Shown: positions 1 through 20,077, counted from the first letter of the stretch. The stretch: DNA of 64,000 bases from Amoebidium appalachense (GCA_963693365.1 CAVNZM010000002.1:992001-1056000), one strand, 5' to 3'. Notes: generated by a model not told the origin, from the letters alone. Made by a program: numbers and translations.

Positions 1-221
1 CCCACACACGCGTGTGCATGCACATACGCATGCACATGCACATGCACACACACACGTAAATGCACACGCACATGCACGCGAAGCAAACGATCTTTTCACC
101 GCCACTCCAACTTTGCCTGTAGTATCTACACCTCACAACACATAGCATATACATGCTATGCTCTAATCTAAGACAAGATATAAATTTGAAAGATAACGTG
201 CACTAACAGCGTGCTCTGCAG

Positions 222-7423
<7,202 letters not shown>

Positions 7424-7725
7424 CCACACGACGACGCTCGCATTTTGGGGAGGAGATTCGTCAGTGTGTGTGCGAGTTGAACGAGGGGATGTGCATGTGA
7501 GAGGGGTGTTTTGGGTGGGGGAGGGATGATGCCAGAAAGCCATGTTCGTGGATTTCGGTGGATGCGAGCCGCAGGAATTACAAATCAGTGGCTAGTTGGA
7601 GGAGTTCCATACAAGTGCATGCTTACATGTGCACACACGAAACTACGCACGGATACACACAGGCATACACGTCACATACAACCTTCATCACACATGCAAG
7701 CAGTGGCACGTGTATACAAGCACAT

Positions 7726-7806
<81 letters not shown>

Positions 7807-9116
7807 CACACTCACACTCACACTCACACTCACACTCACACACTTACGAACACCTGTGTGGTTATGCACACGTATACACGCGCGCATACACAAAGGCACA
7901 CGCACATGTGCATTCTACACACACCCAACACGTTGTCAAATAACCTATGCTTCTGCACGCACTAGACTATGCAAGGGGTGCTCTTGGCATCTCACGTTAA
8001 GCAATCACCTACGGTATAGGTTTGGCTGGGCTCTGTTGATGTTAACTAGTTACTACGTAGTTGTGCTTGTTTGTGGGGGGGATCGGTCGGTAGCCCGTGC
8101 TGGCATGGGTGCAAAGGCACACACATACACACACATGCACATGCACATGCACACATTGTCACACACACACGCACATTCGCATAAACGACATAGCAACACT
8201 CTAGTATATGCCCAGACCCTTGGTTTGCTCCACTGTACTTTATGTTTTGTTTCGCCCAGCTCTGGCAATGCCACGAATAATGTTTACATTGTCGTTTTGG
8301 GGTTGTTGTTGTTGTTGTTGGGGGGGGGGGGGGGGGGGGGGGGGGAGGGGGAGGGGGTGTTGTATCTTTGGTGGGAAAGGATGAAATAGACATGCATGGG
8401 TTTTACCAGGCCGGCAACTTAACGGGATAGCACCAAAATTCACAAATGTACATATGGCACGACACGGGTGGCGTGCTTGGGGGATAGAGCGGGTGTAATT
8501 TGCGGTAAGGGTGCAGGCCCACACCCCCAGGCCCTGACATGTAGCGTTGCATAAAGTGGACTCAAGGCCGGCCCCATGCTCCCAACGTGCACCCTGCTGG
8601 TTGCTTCTCTGCTGATTCCCATGGATTAACACATATACGTAATGCATTATTTACTCTTTCTGTGGCCGGCCAGAGACCTGAGGAGCTACTGGGCCACGTG
8701 TTTGTGCGTGGTTCGCTCGGCACGCATATATTGTGGATTTTTTCTCGATGGATCATGACTCACGACGTGCCTATGCATGCGCACATGTACACACCCACGC
8801 ACATGTGCGCGCTCACACACTGCAAGTGCATGGCCCATATATATGCATGCATGTACGTAGAGCACATGTTCGATGCACACCGACGTATGCGACATGCACA
8901 GTTACACATGTGCAAGAGTATACACGGCCGTGTACACAGCAAGTTACGCACGTTCTGAGATCGACTCATGCACGTGCACACACGAACTCGCATGTGTGAC
9001 TTTGTGTTGGGATTACGGTCATGTGATTATGGGTGAATGATTTGCCACAGTTGGTAGACGTGGGTTGGGGCCTGTCGAAACCATTAATATTGTGCGTGGG
9101 TGGCCTATGTGTGTGT

Positions 9117-9177
<61 letters not shown>

Positions 9178-9682
9178 CTAGTGGGGGTGTTTAATAATTA
9201 CGACAGATTGTATACAAAATAAAAGTTCGGATTTTCTGGCAACAGTTGTTGGGCCTGGATCATTGCGTGAACTGCCACAGACACACTGCAGCTGCAGATT
9301 GTGGTTGCTCTTGCCCCACTTCAGTTATAACCCTCCAGAGAGCCCAACTCCAGAGCGCCGGTGTTTGTTTATTTCTAGGAACCAAGTCTTCTGTTTATTA
9401 CACGTTCAGCAAGAACCATATGCTAATGCACTCATTAGGTCTGGCTATTCCGTTATATAAAACACAAAATGAATGGGGATTTGCAATATATATGGTCCCA
9501 TAGACGTGTATAACACCCCACCAGAGAACCACAATGTTAAGGCTGCAATACGTTGAAATGTGTGGGCAAGTGTCGGAGCGAGATATGTGTGTTGGTTGTA
9601 TGTTGTCATGAGTGCTTTTGCGACAAACAAACCTAAACCATATAGTGTGTACACAAGCCGGGGAAAAATTAACCGAGCAATC
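7424..9682. other. Region between G-alpha and bL21m 3' ends: repeats, no gene seen
   Basis: The two flanking genes converge here. It holds (CA)n at about 7722-7800 passing into (CACACT)n to 7842, a poly-G run at about 8321-8345 and a 47-bp poly-G run at 9131-9177. The rest is unique sequence without a convincing ORF or splice-compatible exon. TTTATT at 9394-9399 (AATAAA on the minus strand) is a possible polyadenylation signal for the bL21m gene. Confidence 0.6.
9131..9177. repeat. poly(G) tract, 47 bp
   Basis: An uninterrupted G run preceded by a (GT)n stretch. It is one of the longest pure homopolymers in the window and could form G-quadruplexes on the + strand. Confidence 0.95.
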
Positions 9683-10132
9683 CTATTGGAGGTTTGGGCT
9701 GGCATTAAGTGACGTCACACGCAGCACGGTGATTGGCTGAGGGATTTCCCGCCAGCGCTCATAGCCCTTTCTCCGCTTCTTCTTGTAGACGATGGTCGGT
9801 TTTGTCTCCGTGTGCTCCACCACACGTGCTTTCACCGTAACTGTGTGTGTGTGTGTGTGTGTACGTGTGTGTGTGTGCATAAGCGTGAGCATGTGCCTGA
9901 ATTGCATTTCGAAAAAGTGTGTGTGGCGGCGGCGGCGGCAATGGTTAAGGGGAGGGGGGAAGGGGGGATGCGTGGGGGTATGGTTTAGTATCAGAAAAGT
10001 GCCCTCAACAAAAGAATCGATGCAACTGGAATGGTCAAAAAACCAACAAACAGTAAACAAACACAGCATGTACATTCCCACTACAGATGTCCATTATGTC
10101 CAGCACTCACTTTTCATCAATATCATCTGATT

Positions 10133-10182
<50 letters not shown>

Positions 10183-10417
10183 GAGGGAGAGTTGGAATGT
10201 GTTTCTTGAGTATTCGGGGGGTGGGTGGGTGGGAAGGGGGGGGGGGGGGGGGGGGGGGGGGGGATGAGGGTCTTTTGCATGCAGACGACCCCCTCCCCGT
10301 GCATGGATGTGCACACAACAAACACAGAACGAAGACTTACCAAGGCTGGGATCAAGGAGGGGGTCCCGACAAGGGAGAAATTCTTGGAGCCAGCCAAGAG
10401 AACTTTGTTGAACGTGA

Positions 10418-10453
<36 letters not shown>

Positions 10454-11488
10454 TGTGTGTGTTGTGTGGTGTACGTGTGTTGTGTGCGTGGTTGTGCTGT
10501 GCATGTATTGGTGTGTGTACGTGCATTGTCCGTGTATGTGTACGGATCTTGTGTGTAGGGGTGGATACGCGTGCATGTTGTGCATGCATATGGGTATGTA
10601 TTCGTGTATGCATGAGCGTGTACATGTGTCAGTGTGCTCTGTATGTGCGTATAGATATTTATGTGCGTATAGATATTTAGGGTATAGATATTTAGGTACT
10701 GACTGCGTACGTGCTTATGTTTGTGTGTGTTCCGAGGCCAAGTCAGAAACTGATGTCCGTCCATAAGAACCCATCAATAGAAACGACATCCTCAAACCCT
10801 TCATACCCCTTCCCCCCCCCCCCCTCCCCCCGGACGCACCACCCCTCTCAGACACAGAAAGACATACATTTACGCACACATATCTACACGCACACGAGCG
10901 CCAAGGACAAGAAAGGAAACACCTCAGATTGCACATTATTTCCCCATCTTCCACGCCTTCACATTCAACACTTTGCGCCCACATGAAAACAATTCAACAC
11001 TTTGCGCCCACATGAAAACACAGAAACACCCAAACACAGGCGTAGCAATCACACACACACACGAGGTATACAAACACCCAAACAGATTTGTACGCACACC
11101 AGCCTAACCTCTTCCCCCCCCCCCCCCCCCCAAACACCCTTTAACCTTTCCCCCCTTCCCCCCCCTTCCGCGCCCCACACACAAACACACATAACCCTCC
11201 CCCCCCCCCCTCCCCCAACCCCCCCCCCCCCACACACACACACCCACACGCACGCACCTCGCTACCCAGTTCGATGGGCATCTTGTTGACGACTATGGTG
11301 TCGTTGAACCCAACTTTGTGCTGCTTGCCGGCAATGTGCACCACGGCAAAGAGATCCTGTGTGTGTGTGTGTGTGTGGGTGGGTGGGTGGGTGGGTGGGG
11401 GGGGGGGGGGGGGGGTGGAGACACACACGCACAGAGAGAGATAGAGAGAGAAAGAGAGGGGGAGGGGGGGGGGGGGGGGGAGAGAATA

Positions 11489-11569
<81 letters not shown>

Positions 11570-12045
11570 GTGGACGGAGGGAGGAAGGGGAGGAAAGAGG
11601 GCGGGAGAGAGAATAGGGTCAGGTAAAGAATTTTACTTCCTCCACCGGCCAACTATCAAATCATTTCCGGTTGTTCTTTAAGCGCAATGTTTGTACGAAA
11701 AATTTCAGCGAAAAAAATAAGGCAAAAAATCAGTCTGTGAAAGGCAACCCTTTCCATCGATATTATGTGTGCCCCAAAACATGTTCCAGGGAGGTTTGGT
11801 AGGTGTAAGGTGTGTTTGTTTGATTAAGGGGGAGGGAGCCTAAGGCGGGGGAGGGGGAGGGGGGGGCTACCTTGCTGCTTGTGCGGGCAATGTCCTTGTT
11901 TGTTGCCGACAAAACATCTGTTGGGACTTACAATTTCAGATATCGAAAATTGGACACATGAGGCGGTTAAAGTGTGTACATGCAAGAGAAAGCGTTGAAA
12001 TAGGTAAGATCATGTGTGTGCGGGGTTTGGTAGGTATGCTGTGTG

Positions 12046-12084
<39 letters not shown>

Positions 12085-12117
12085 CCATGTGTGCGCGTGG
12101 GCCCGTGCATGTGTGTC

Positions 12118-12165
<48 letters not shown>

Positions 12166-12660
12166 ATGCTGCCTACAAAAATTGGGTGTTTAAAAATGAT
12201 CCCCCCTCCCCTCCTTCCTGGACTATTCCCCCCACATACACACTCCAAATCCCAAAACGGCACATTTTCAGCTGCCGTGTCTTGACCGAGAAACACAAAT
12301 GCCAACAGGTAACATACACATGTCCACACACCAAATATTATTCCCGGTTAACACCCCAAACACTTCTTCTCAGTTAAGACATCCAGCCAGTGCATGGGCT
12401 TGCTGGCAAGCAAAAACCATAAGACAAATACCAGATGCACAATACACCTACGGCACGAACTGATAGACTACGCACGAGTATAAGGCAAACATGTCCAAGA
12501 AATGTGAAAAATTCCAATCTTTTGCAATAGCAGAAGCCCATCCTCAACGGGTTTACACAAGTCGTCCCAGGGAGGGGGAGAGGGGGGGGGGGAGGGGGGG
12601 GGGGCTGACCTTCCTGCTTGGCTGCAGTAGCCAGGCACCGTGCAGACACTAGAGAGTGGT
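9683..12660 (-). CDS. MRPL21: Mitochondrial ribosomal protein bL21m, 5'-incomplete
   Basis: Structural protein of the large mitochondrial ribosomal subunit, nuclear-encoded and imported. Exons read on the minus strand: 12660-12610, 11917-11871, 11356-11258, 10418-10341, 9840-9683 (TAG). The core DLFAVVHIAGKQHKVGF, then ITFNKVLLAGSKNFSLVG, then the basic tail KKKRRKGYERWR followed by PITVLRVTSLNA follow the bL21 fold order (family knowledge). The first listed exon (HSLVSARCLATAAKQE) looks like the end of a mitochondrial presequence and joins VLSATNKDIARTSSK in phase. The initiating ATG exon was not found. Oddity: exon 10341-10418 ends after a whole codon, but the last exon begins with two bases of a codon, so the written sequence is one base out of phase there. 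Acceptors at 11356, 10418 and 9840 are preceded by (CA)n. Confidence 0.85.
10136..10181. repeat. poly(G) tract, about 46 bp
   Basis: A pure G run in the last bL21m intron, followed within 60 bp by a second G run at about 10238-10262. Confidence 0.93.
10963..11020. repeat. Perfect 29-bp tandem duplication
   Basis: The unit starting ATTCAACACTTTGCGCCC occurs twice head to tail with no mismatch (10963-10991 and 10992-11020), inside a bL21m intron. This suggests a recent slippage or copying event. Confidence 0.92.
11491..11567. repeat. (GA)n microsatellite
   Basis: About 77 bp of pure GA in a bL21m intron, flanked by G-rich sequence. Confidence 0.93.
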
Positions 12661-12899
12661 CTAAAGTTAAAATTTATATAGGAGGAGGAAAGCCACAGAA
12701 CGTGCAAGGCAGTTTGGCGAAAGAATGATTGATAGAGCACTGCTGAAGCAGCAAGACCCTAAATGGACGTGTTTGCTACTAGTGAACAGCAGAAGCGCAG
12801 GCGGGGGGAGGGGGGGGGGGGAGGGGAGGGGGGGAGGGGAGGGGGGGGGGGAGATCGATAAGATAACATGAGCAGTTGTGTGTGTGTGTACACGCGCAT

Positions 12900-12959
<60 letters not shown>

Positions 12960-13008
12960 CTGTACGTGCGTGCGTGCGTTTGTGTGTGTGCGTTTGTGTG
13001 TGTGTGTA

Positions 13009-13050
<42 letters not shown>

Positions 13051-13692
13051 CGCGTGTGTGTCTAAGTTGTGCACCCGGCCTATCCAACGAAGATCGAAAC
13101 AGTTGCCATCAATCCACACTATCCTTTCCGTGTGGTAGGTCTTAATTCACGACTCATGAGTTGCACAAACAGAAACAAGTCAGAAAAGCCTCATTCACTT
13201 CTCGTCTCACTACATTCTAAGCAACATCGTCTAACTGTCCCTGCCGCCCCCTCCTCCCCCTCACCTGCACGGCAGCCGGTCCTCCACGCCCCCACCACAC
13301 CCGCAGTCTGTCGGAGTGCAAACATGACTCCTAGTGGCCCCGTGAGCCCTTGGAAATTGAGGAATCCCGTGTGTTTTCTTGCTCAGGTGTCAGAAAAAGT
13401 GTGTTTGTTTGGACCACTATACACTCCTTCCTCCCGATCCTCCTAATTAGTTTTGCCACCTATAAACTCCAGCAACCCTAGCCTGCTAAGAATTGATACA
13501 CCCAAAGTCCAAGACTCCTTCCTCCGCCTACTTCGCCCTCCCTCGCAGACACAGAAACAAACGTAAACACACGTATGCCCACTAACAGTCACCAATTGCA
13601 AAAACCTCCCTCTCTCTTCTGTGCCTCTCTATGCCTCTCTCTCCCTCCCTTGGGCACGCCAGGCCTCGAGTCACCAGCGAGGAGCCACCTTG

Positions 13693-13825
13693 TGACGTCG
13701 GAGATTGTGACGTCATAGAGATTGTGACCCCCTAGATGAAGCTAGGGAGACAATTCAAAAGATAAATATTTGCCCCCGTTCAAGCTGGATTGAAAAAAAC
13801 CAATGGCAGATCGACAGTTACGTCA
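13693..13825. promoter_or_regulatory. CRE-like site cluster upstream of eL19
   Basis: TGACGTCG (13693-13700), the perfect palindrome TGACGTCA (13708-13715) and TTACGTCA (13818-13825). The first two lie in a short tandem repeat whose unit begins TTGTGACGTC. Such sites are bound by bZIP factors of the CREB/ATF type in other eukaryotes. Function here is inferred from sequence and from the position between divergent ribosomal protein genes. Confidence 0.45.
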
Positions 13826-14154
13826 CAGGTGCGATCTTTGTAAGTGGCCTTGAGTGGCCCACTTTGAAGGAAGGGGATTCTCACATAATTTGTATATAAT
13901 ACAAACTCTTTTTCTATTTTTTGGCTTAAATAGATACAATATAACGACATAACCGTAATTTGTGTTATGATACTTTTTCTAATGTTTTTTCGAGACACTC
14001 GAATCCGGTGGTGTTTCATGAAAAAGAGACCTAAGCCGATAACCCGATCCGATTCACAGCCGAAGTTGTTGATTGGCTCTTCCATACTTAGCCTCACATG
14101 GTACCCGCCGGCGGGCCGTCCCCGCTTATGAGCGTGCGACTGACCCATTGATGG

Positions 14155-14163
14155 TCTCTTTTC
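14155..14163 (+). promoter_or_regulatory. Possible 5'TOP-like pyrimidine start of eL19 mRNA
   Basis: The tract TCTCTTTTC lies about 20 bp before the first two bases of the split eL19 start codon. Ribosomal protein mRNAs in animals often begin with such a tract. The same bases followed by AG could instead be a 3' splice site of an upstream non-coding exon. Confidence 0.35.
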
Positions 14164-14181
14164 AGGTGACGAGCAACGAAA

Positions 14182-17100
14182 ATGTAAGGCTCGAGAGGAG
14201 AAAAAACGTGGAAAAATGCAGGTGGATGAGAAGCAATTTAGGGAGATGCACGGATAGTTAGGGAAAAATAAGCGTTGGAAAGTCGTAACGGTTCAAAAAT
14301 CTCTTGGGAGAAGGGAAACTAAGATGGGGACGACGGTTACGGAGACACGTTGGAGGGAGGGACCATGTTTATCATCGATGCTGAGTTGATGATGTCCCAC
14401 GAGGAGCCTTTTCCTGCCCAGTCATATTACTCTGAATACAGGAGTTTTGAGCACGCAGGTCACCACGGGTGTTGGGAGTGCACGTAGAAAGTACAGCCAC
14501 GTGACATACAACTCTATAGGGTCCTGTCACCCTGCTGTTTGACGCAAGAATTTTATACGGTTTATGGCTGCATCATCTCCGTAGATTTGTGCATTCGCCA
14601 CAAAGTACCGGGTCTTCTTCACAATAGAGATGGCAGGGAACCACTCCTTTTATTTTCCAGACACCGACTAAGTTGTTCACAGGTCATACAGGTCAGTCAT
14701 GTTTTTTTGCGCATACTGACGTGTGCCTGGGGGGGGTCACAGGGTGTCGCTCAGCACCCAGAAGCGGCTTGCCGCCGCCGTACTTAAGTGCGGAAAGCGT
14801 AAGGTCTGGCTGGACCCCAACGAGGCCGGCGAGATCTCCAACGCCAACTCCCGTAAGTGGCCTGTTTTCTTTATTCTTTTCTTGGGGGGGGGGAGGGGAG
14901 GCCAAAGGATAGCATCGCTGTGTACGCAGACAAGAGGACGGAGGGAGGGAAGGCAGGGACAGTTTGCAGTGATGGAAAGCCAGGCGGGTACAACGGCAGA
15001 ACAGAACTCGCAGTTTAACCAGGCCAGTAGTTTCCGTCGTAGTGTCGCCACGGCCACGGGAAGTGTGTTTTTGGCAGTGCAGTACAGGCGGTTGAGTTAG
15101 GTCTCAGTCCTGTGTGCCGTTCCTTTTCGGAAACTTTTTCAGTTGTCGAATGTGGTTGACACGACGGTTATGCGATCATTTACAGTTTGGTATTAGGTGA
15201 CACATCATCGAATATTAGGCTGGTATGTATAACACATGGGTGTCATGAAGTTAAGCTGGTTGGGGTTTGACGAGTGGTAGCCAGTCACAAGCAATGGTGT
15301 GGTAGACCACTTTGGAAATGACACGTGGATGCCCTTGTGTGGCTCTAAAATGCTTGCAACACTTATACTAGCTGTGTATACGTTTGAATGGCAGATGTGG
15401 GCACACCATGCGCATGCGTTCTGTGTTGGGTGTGTCTGTCGGTGCACGATTCATGCACACTCCACACATTTGCAGGCACCATCACACTTTGTTTGCACAA
15501 ATGTGCGTGTACATGCACACACATGCTGGCTCACGCTGACTATGTGCTGTGGAAGGACCGTTTTAAATGCGCACACATTTGCAAGCAATGACCACACAGA
15601 CAGCTACATGCACGTTATTGATATAACCTGTCACGTTCCAGTACTCGCCGCAGTGCACTATATGCATAACAACACAACACACACTTTCCTAGCTTTCTAT
15701 ATTCCCGTATGTGGCTCTCTGTCCGACTGCATGTTTCGTTTCGTGCGCGCACACCAACATGGCCACACTAGACACCCTCCACTTCATCCCAGTATATCCG
15801 TTGCTTCTGCTCCGACATTCCTGCATCAGTTTGCATCTCGTTCTGTGCAACCACACCCACTGCGCAAGTGCACTATTATCATCGGTGCAACAACAGATTA
15901 GTGTTTTATCGTGCATGTTATGGGTTTCCCACACGGGGAGAGAAACGCAAGGCCTACCCTTCTCGTATCATCTCCCTTGAGCCACGCTTCCCCACCACAC
16001 ACACCGACACTATGAGATGGCGAAGCATACGTGCGCACAGGTACACGTACACGTGCTAAATGTGTGCCCGTGTAGGCCAGGGGATCCGCAAGCTTGTCAA
16101 GGACGGTCTGATCATCCGCAAGCCCCAGGCCATCAAGTCCCGCAGCCGCGTCAACCGCCGCCTCGAGGCCAAGAGGAAGGGCCGCCACACCGGTGCGTAC
16201 ACATACATACAAGCATACAAATATACGTATACAAGTGTGTACATGGATGTGTATATCTGGAGATACATGCACACACACACACACACATCTATATACATAC
16301 ACACATGCAATGGAATATGTACATGGATGCGATATGGTGGTGCGTTTGAAGACCGTAAGGATGGTGATAAGGAATGTTGGCCATCAGAACGTGCATAAAG
16401 CATGGTTTAGGGACGGTTTGAAGGGGGAGCATTGCGGGGGTGGGTGGGTGGAACCATAAAAGCAGGAAGGGATGTGTGCTTGTGGGGACAACCCTGGGTG
16501 TGTGTGTGGGGGGGGGGGGGGTTACTCTCTTGGGTAATGGTGCTGTGGTGGTTCTTCTCATGTTTTTTTTGCGGCTTGGACATACTTGTTTAGAGGGTGG
16601 GACTCCTGTAGTAGCGACAAACATCATATGACCTGGTTTTGTGGAGGATTTGTTGTTTTCGAGGGGGAGGGGGGGATATATTAAGGTTCTACACTGTTCG
16701 TATTGGTGAGAACAACGGAGGGAGTGGTGGTTGAGTGTGCAATGCTGGAGAGTTTGGGGTGGGGGGGGGGGGGGGGGGGGCTGTGTCTGAAGGGAGACAG
16801 ATAGTACTCCATACTTTTCCAATTGTCCTTTCCTTAATCGGATTTTTTGACGGCTCACTCTTTCTCTCTCTCTCTCTAATGTCTCTGGTGTGGTGCCACG
16901 ACACCTCGAGAGCCCCCACCACCGCCACCAGAATAACAAACACACACACACACAGTCTTTGAGTTGGGTTTGCCTGCGAGGTGAATGGGTCAAAATGGGG
17001 AAACTCTGGTTCTGTGGATGGCTTCAGGACACCGTAAAAGCTGGGCTCTGCTTGTGATGGTCAAGCGTTCTTGACATGTGCCTTGCCAACCCTGTTGTCC

Positions 17101-17493
17101 GACAATGGATGTGTTTCATGCATTCTAACCTCCTCCCCCCCCCCCCCCTCTCCACACACAGGCACTGGTCGCCGCAAGGGTTGCTCCGACGCCCGCCTGC
17201 CCCAGAAAACCATCTGGATCCGCCGCATGCGCGTGCTGCGCTCTCTGCTGCGCAAGTACCGCGAGGCAGGCAAGATCGACAAGCACATGTACCACGACCT
17301 GTACATGAAGAGCAAGGGCAACCAGTTCAAGAACAAGCGCGTGCTGATGGAGTACATCCACCGCAAGAAGGCAGAGAAGGCCCGCAGCAAGATGCTCAGC
17401 GACCAGGCCGAGGCCCGCCGTGCCCGCGACAAGGCCGCACGCAGCCGCCGCCAGGACCGCAAGGCCGCAAAGGCCGAGGTTGCTGCCGAGTAA
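14182..17493 (+). CDS. RPL19: 60S ribosomal protein eL19
   Basis: Cytosolic large-subunit ribosomal protein that contributes to the intersubunit bridge region. Exons: 14182-14183 (AT of the start codon), 14743-14852, 16076-16192, 17162-17493. The joined product is 186 residues, slightly shorter than the animal protein (about 196). It begins [18 protein letters not shown] and shows the family blocks [26 protein letters not shown] and [17 protein letters not shown], then a long basic C-terminal helix rich in Arg, Lys and Ala. The ATG is split: AT ends the first exon just before GTAAGG, and G opens the next. Coding sequence is GC-rich compared with the introns. AATAAA overlaps the stop (17493-17498). 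Confidence 0.96.
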
Positions 17494-17498
17494 ATAAA
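17493..17498 (+). terminator. AATAAA overlapping the eL19 stop codon
   Basis: The hexamer AATAAA begins in the last base of the TAA stop. If it is the polyadenylation signal used, the 3' UTR is only about 15-30 nt. A poly-G run follows at about 17556-17588. Confidence 0.5.
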
Positions 17499-17552
17499 AC
17501 GTCGTGCCCCTCATGCGGTGTGCCTGTGGATGCCATGTTGTGCGTGTTTTTT

Positions 17553-17589
<37 letters not shown>

Positions 17590-18935
17590 TCAATATTAGT
17601 GCTTCTGCTGTTCCCCACCCCAGGCTGTGCAGGAACACTCTCTGGGCATGCACAGCGTGGAAATGGGAAATGAAAGGTCATGGATGATGGGGGCTCTAGG
17701 TGTACGTGGATTCAGCAAGCATATACATATACTGTATGGTCGGCTGAGGCACACATGTGCTGCATGATGGATGCTTGGCTTGTGCAGATCAGGCAGTTCG
17801 AGATTCAAATACTACTAATATACTCTTGCCCAGTTCGGACCCACTTTGGGGCTGGCTCCACGTTTGCACAGTGCAAATGTGAGTTGCAGTATTGCCCAGG
17901 GTCTGTCTCGAAAGACATGTTATTACTGTGCCCGTGCTGTTTGTACGGGCCCGGAGCCGCGCACATCAAATTCACAATGCACTCGCGTGGGTCGGGTAGG
18001 GTGGGAGATACCGGGACCGTGTGCACTGCAAATTTGGAGCAAGATGACGGGCATTGAGGGCTGAAATTCGCATGATAGGTGCATGTATGAATTCGTGTAC
18101 ACGAAACACAAAACTATGCTATGGATTTGGCGAGAGAATACGGATAGGACAACAAACATGATCATCTACGGCTATATGAATTAGTTGAAATCAGTGTTAT
18201 TGACATGTTGCAGTCAAGAAATTCTTACGTTACCTAGATATTTCACACAACATGCTGGAAGCATAGTGAAGAACGCACTGTATACCAAGATATCTGCATG
18301 AGCTTACGTAATGAAAACACCACAAACCAGGACTGCACTTCACCATGCACTAGTCACAAGCTTCAGAACAACGTTGGGCACGTGAGAGTAGCCAACTGAC
18401 AGTGTTACAAGGCCTCCACCACACACGTGTCATGCCACTTGTCTATTTCCAATAACATTTGCAACCTCATGATAATTGCAAATCCTATGGTAATGTAGCC
18501 TACAACACAACCCTGTAACGGTTATCCACATTTGTGAACCCAACATATTGCCTTCGTGCATTATCAACCCCCCCCCCCCCCCCCCCCCCCCCCTCCCCTG
18601 CCCAATATCCTACCCCAAACACACAGCCACACCCACCCACCCACCTACATCATGCACATGTACACGCACGCACAAACAAACAAACAAACAAACAAAAAAA
18701 AAAAAGAAAGAAAGAAAGAAAGAAAAAGAAAAGAAAAGAAAGGAAAAGAGAAGAAAGAGAGAAAAAAGAAAGTTAAAGAAAGAAAGACAGGAAAAGAGAG
18801 AGAGAGAGAGAGAGGGGTGTGATGCTCACAGTGAGCAACCATCCTCCATAAATCACAAACACCAACAACACAGAACCCCAAAACAACAAATATTTAATGT
18901 TAGGCCCCAAATAAGCAGTGCATGTCCAACCAACC
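17494..18935. other. Convergent region between eL19 and the Rho GEF
   Basis: Contains a poly-G run (about 17556-17588), about 900 bp of non-repetitive DNA without a convincing gene, a poly-C run (about 18570-18592) and an A/G-rich simple repeat (AAAC, AAAG, GA units, about 18670-18815). Only short spurious ORFs are present. Confidence 0.6.
18893..18898 (-). terminator. ATTAAA polyadenylation signal of the Rho GEF
   Basis: TTTAAT on the + strand, read as ATTAAA on the minus strand, about 38 bp past the GEF stop codon. This is the usual distance for a short 3' UTR. Confidence 0.45.
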
Positions 18936-19799
18936 CTACGCCTTCACATCCTCCCTCCCATTCGCACTCCCCTCACTCTCCCCCTCCCTCCTATCCTTCT
19001 TCCTCCTCTCCTTATCTTCGACCTTTTCCCTCGCAACTTCCTTAAACAGCGACGTTAGTTTTTCCACCCAATAATCTCTCTCCTCCGCACTTCTGCATTC
19101 CACCGTAATCCTTTTTAGAAAACGATCTTCCCCACCCGCCTTTTTCCTTAGAGTTGTCTGGTTGTCTGAAACCGACCACACAAATCGCCCGGCGGTATCA
19201 CCTTCCGTTGAACAAAATGTTAAATGATTAATAACCAATCGTTCTTTGAGTTTATAAGTCACCACCAATGATTTTCCGATTTTTGTTTCCTTCTCTTTTT
19301 CCTTTTCCTTTTTCGCACTCGCTGGCGCCAGTGCTGCCTTAACGTCACGACGGCAAAACAAAATCTCTTTTTCGAACAAAAACCCTTCGCACTGCTCCCT
19401 CTCCCCCTTCTTCCCTGTGTTCGATTGCAGAATTACCGTCCCAAAATACCGTAATCTTCCCAAAGCGGCCAAATTAACGGTTTCGTCACCCGCGTCCAAA
19501 TAGGAAAACAACTCGCTCGCCTTTGTCGCGTTATCTTGCTCTCGTTTTATCTCGTTCGTTTTCGACGTAACTTCCTTCAAAACTTCCAAAGCCCGATCGA
19601 CGTGTGGGCGTGTTGGGTGGGACGAATCCGTATTTTTCTGAATTTCTCGTGCAAGTAACGGGTATTTCAGTATCCGTTGCACGGGTTTGATTAGGAAAGA
19701 ATCGAGAGAGGTGCTCTGCTGTTGGGTTGGATTTTGCTCCACGAGAAAAGTGTTGAAGGCTGGGGTGGACTCTTTGTGCCTCTCGAGGACATCCTTGGC

Positions 19800-19885
<86 letters not shown>

Positions 19886-20034
19886 CGTGTTTGTGTGTGT
19901 GTGTGCGCGCGGGAATGTGTATGTGTATGTGTATGTGTGTGTGTTCGTGTTTGTGTGTGTGTTCGTGTTCGTGTTCGTGTTTGTGTTTGTGTGTGTGTGA
20001 GTGTGTGTGTGCGTGCGTGCGTGCGTGTGTGTGT

Positions 20035-20077
<43 letters not shown>

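Larger units (their letters stand above)
12661..14181. other. Region between bL21m and eL19 start regions
   Basis: The two genes are divergent, so both promoters and the missing first bL21m exon should lie here. It contains G-rich blocks (about 12800-12851), a (GT)n array of about 12905-13060, then non-repetitive DNA with CRE-like sites (see 13693-13825) and an inverted CCAAT box (ATTGG, 14072-14076). I could not identify the bL21m start exon. Confidence 0.5.

Noticed and set aside
9246-9503. 85-codon + strand ORF
   Set aside because: No family features, no splice-compatible neighbours, and it lies in the 3' flank of the bL21m gene.
14386-14440. Possible C/D-box snoRNA in eL19 intron 1 (TTGATGATG ... 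CTGA)
   Set aside because: The C box lacks the usual purine, the spacing is short and no terminal stem is seen.
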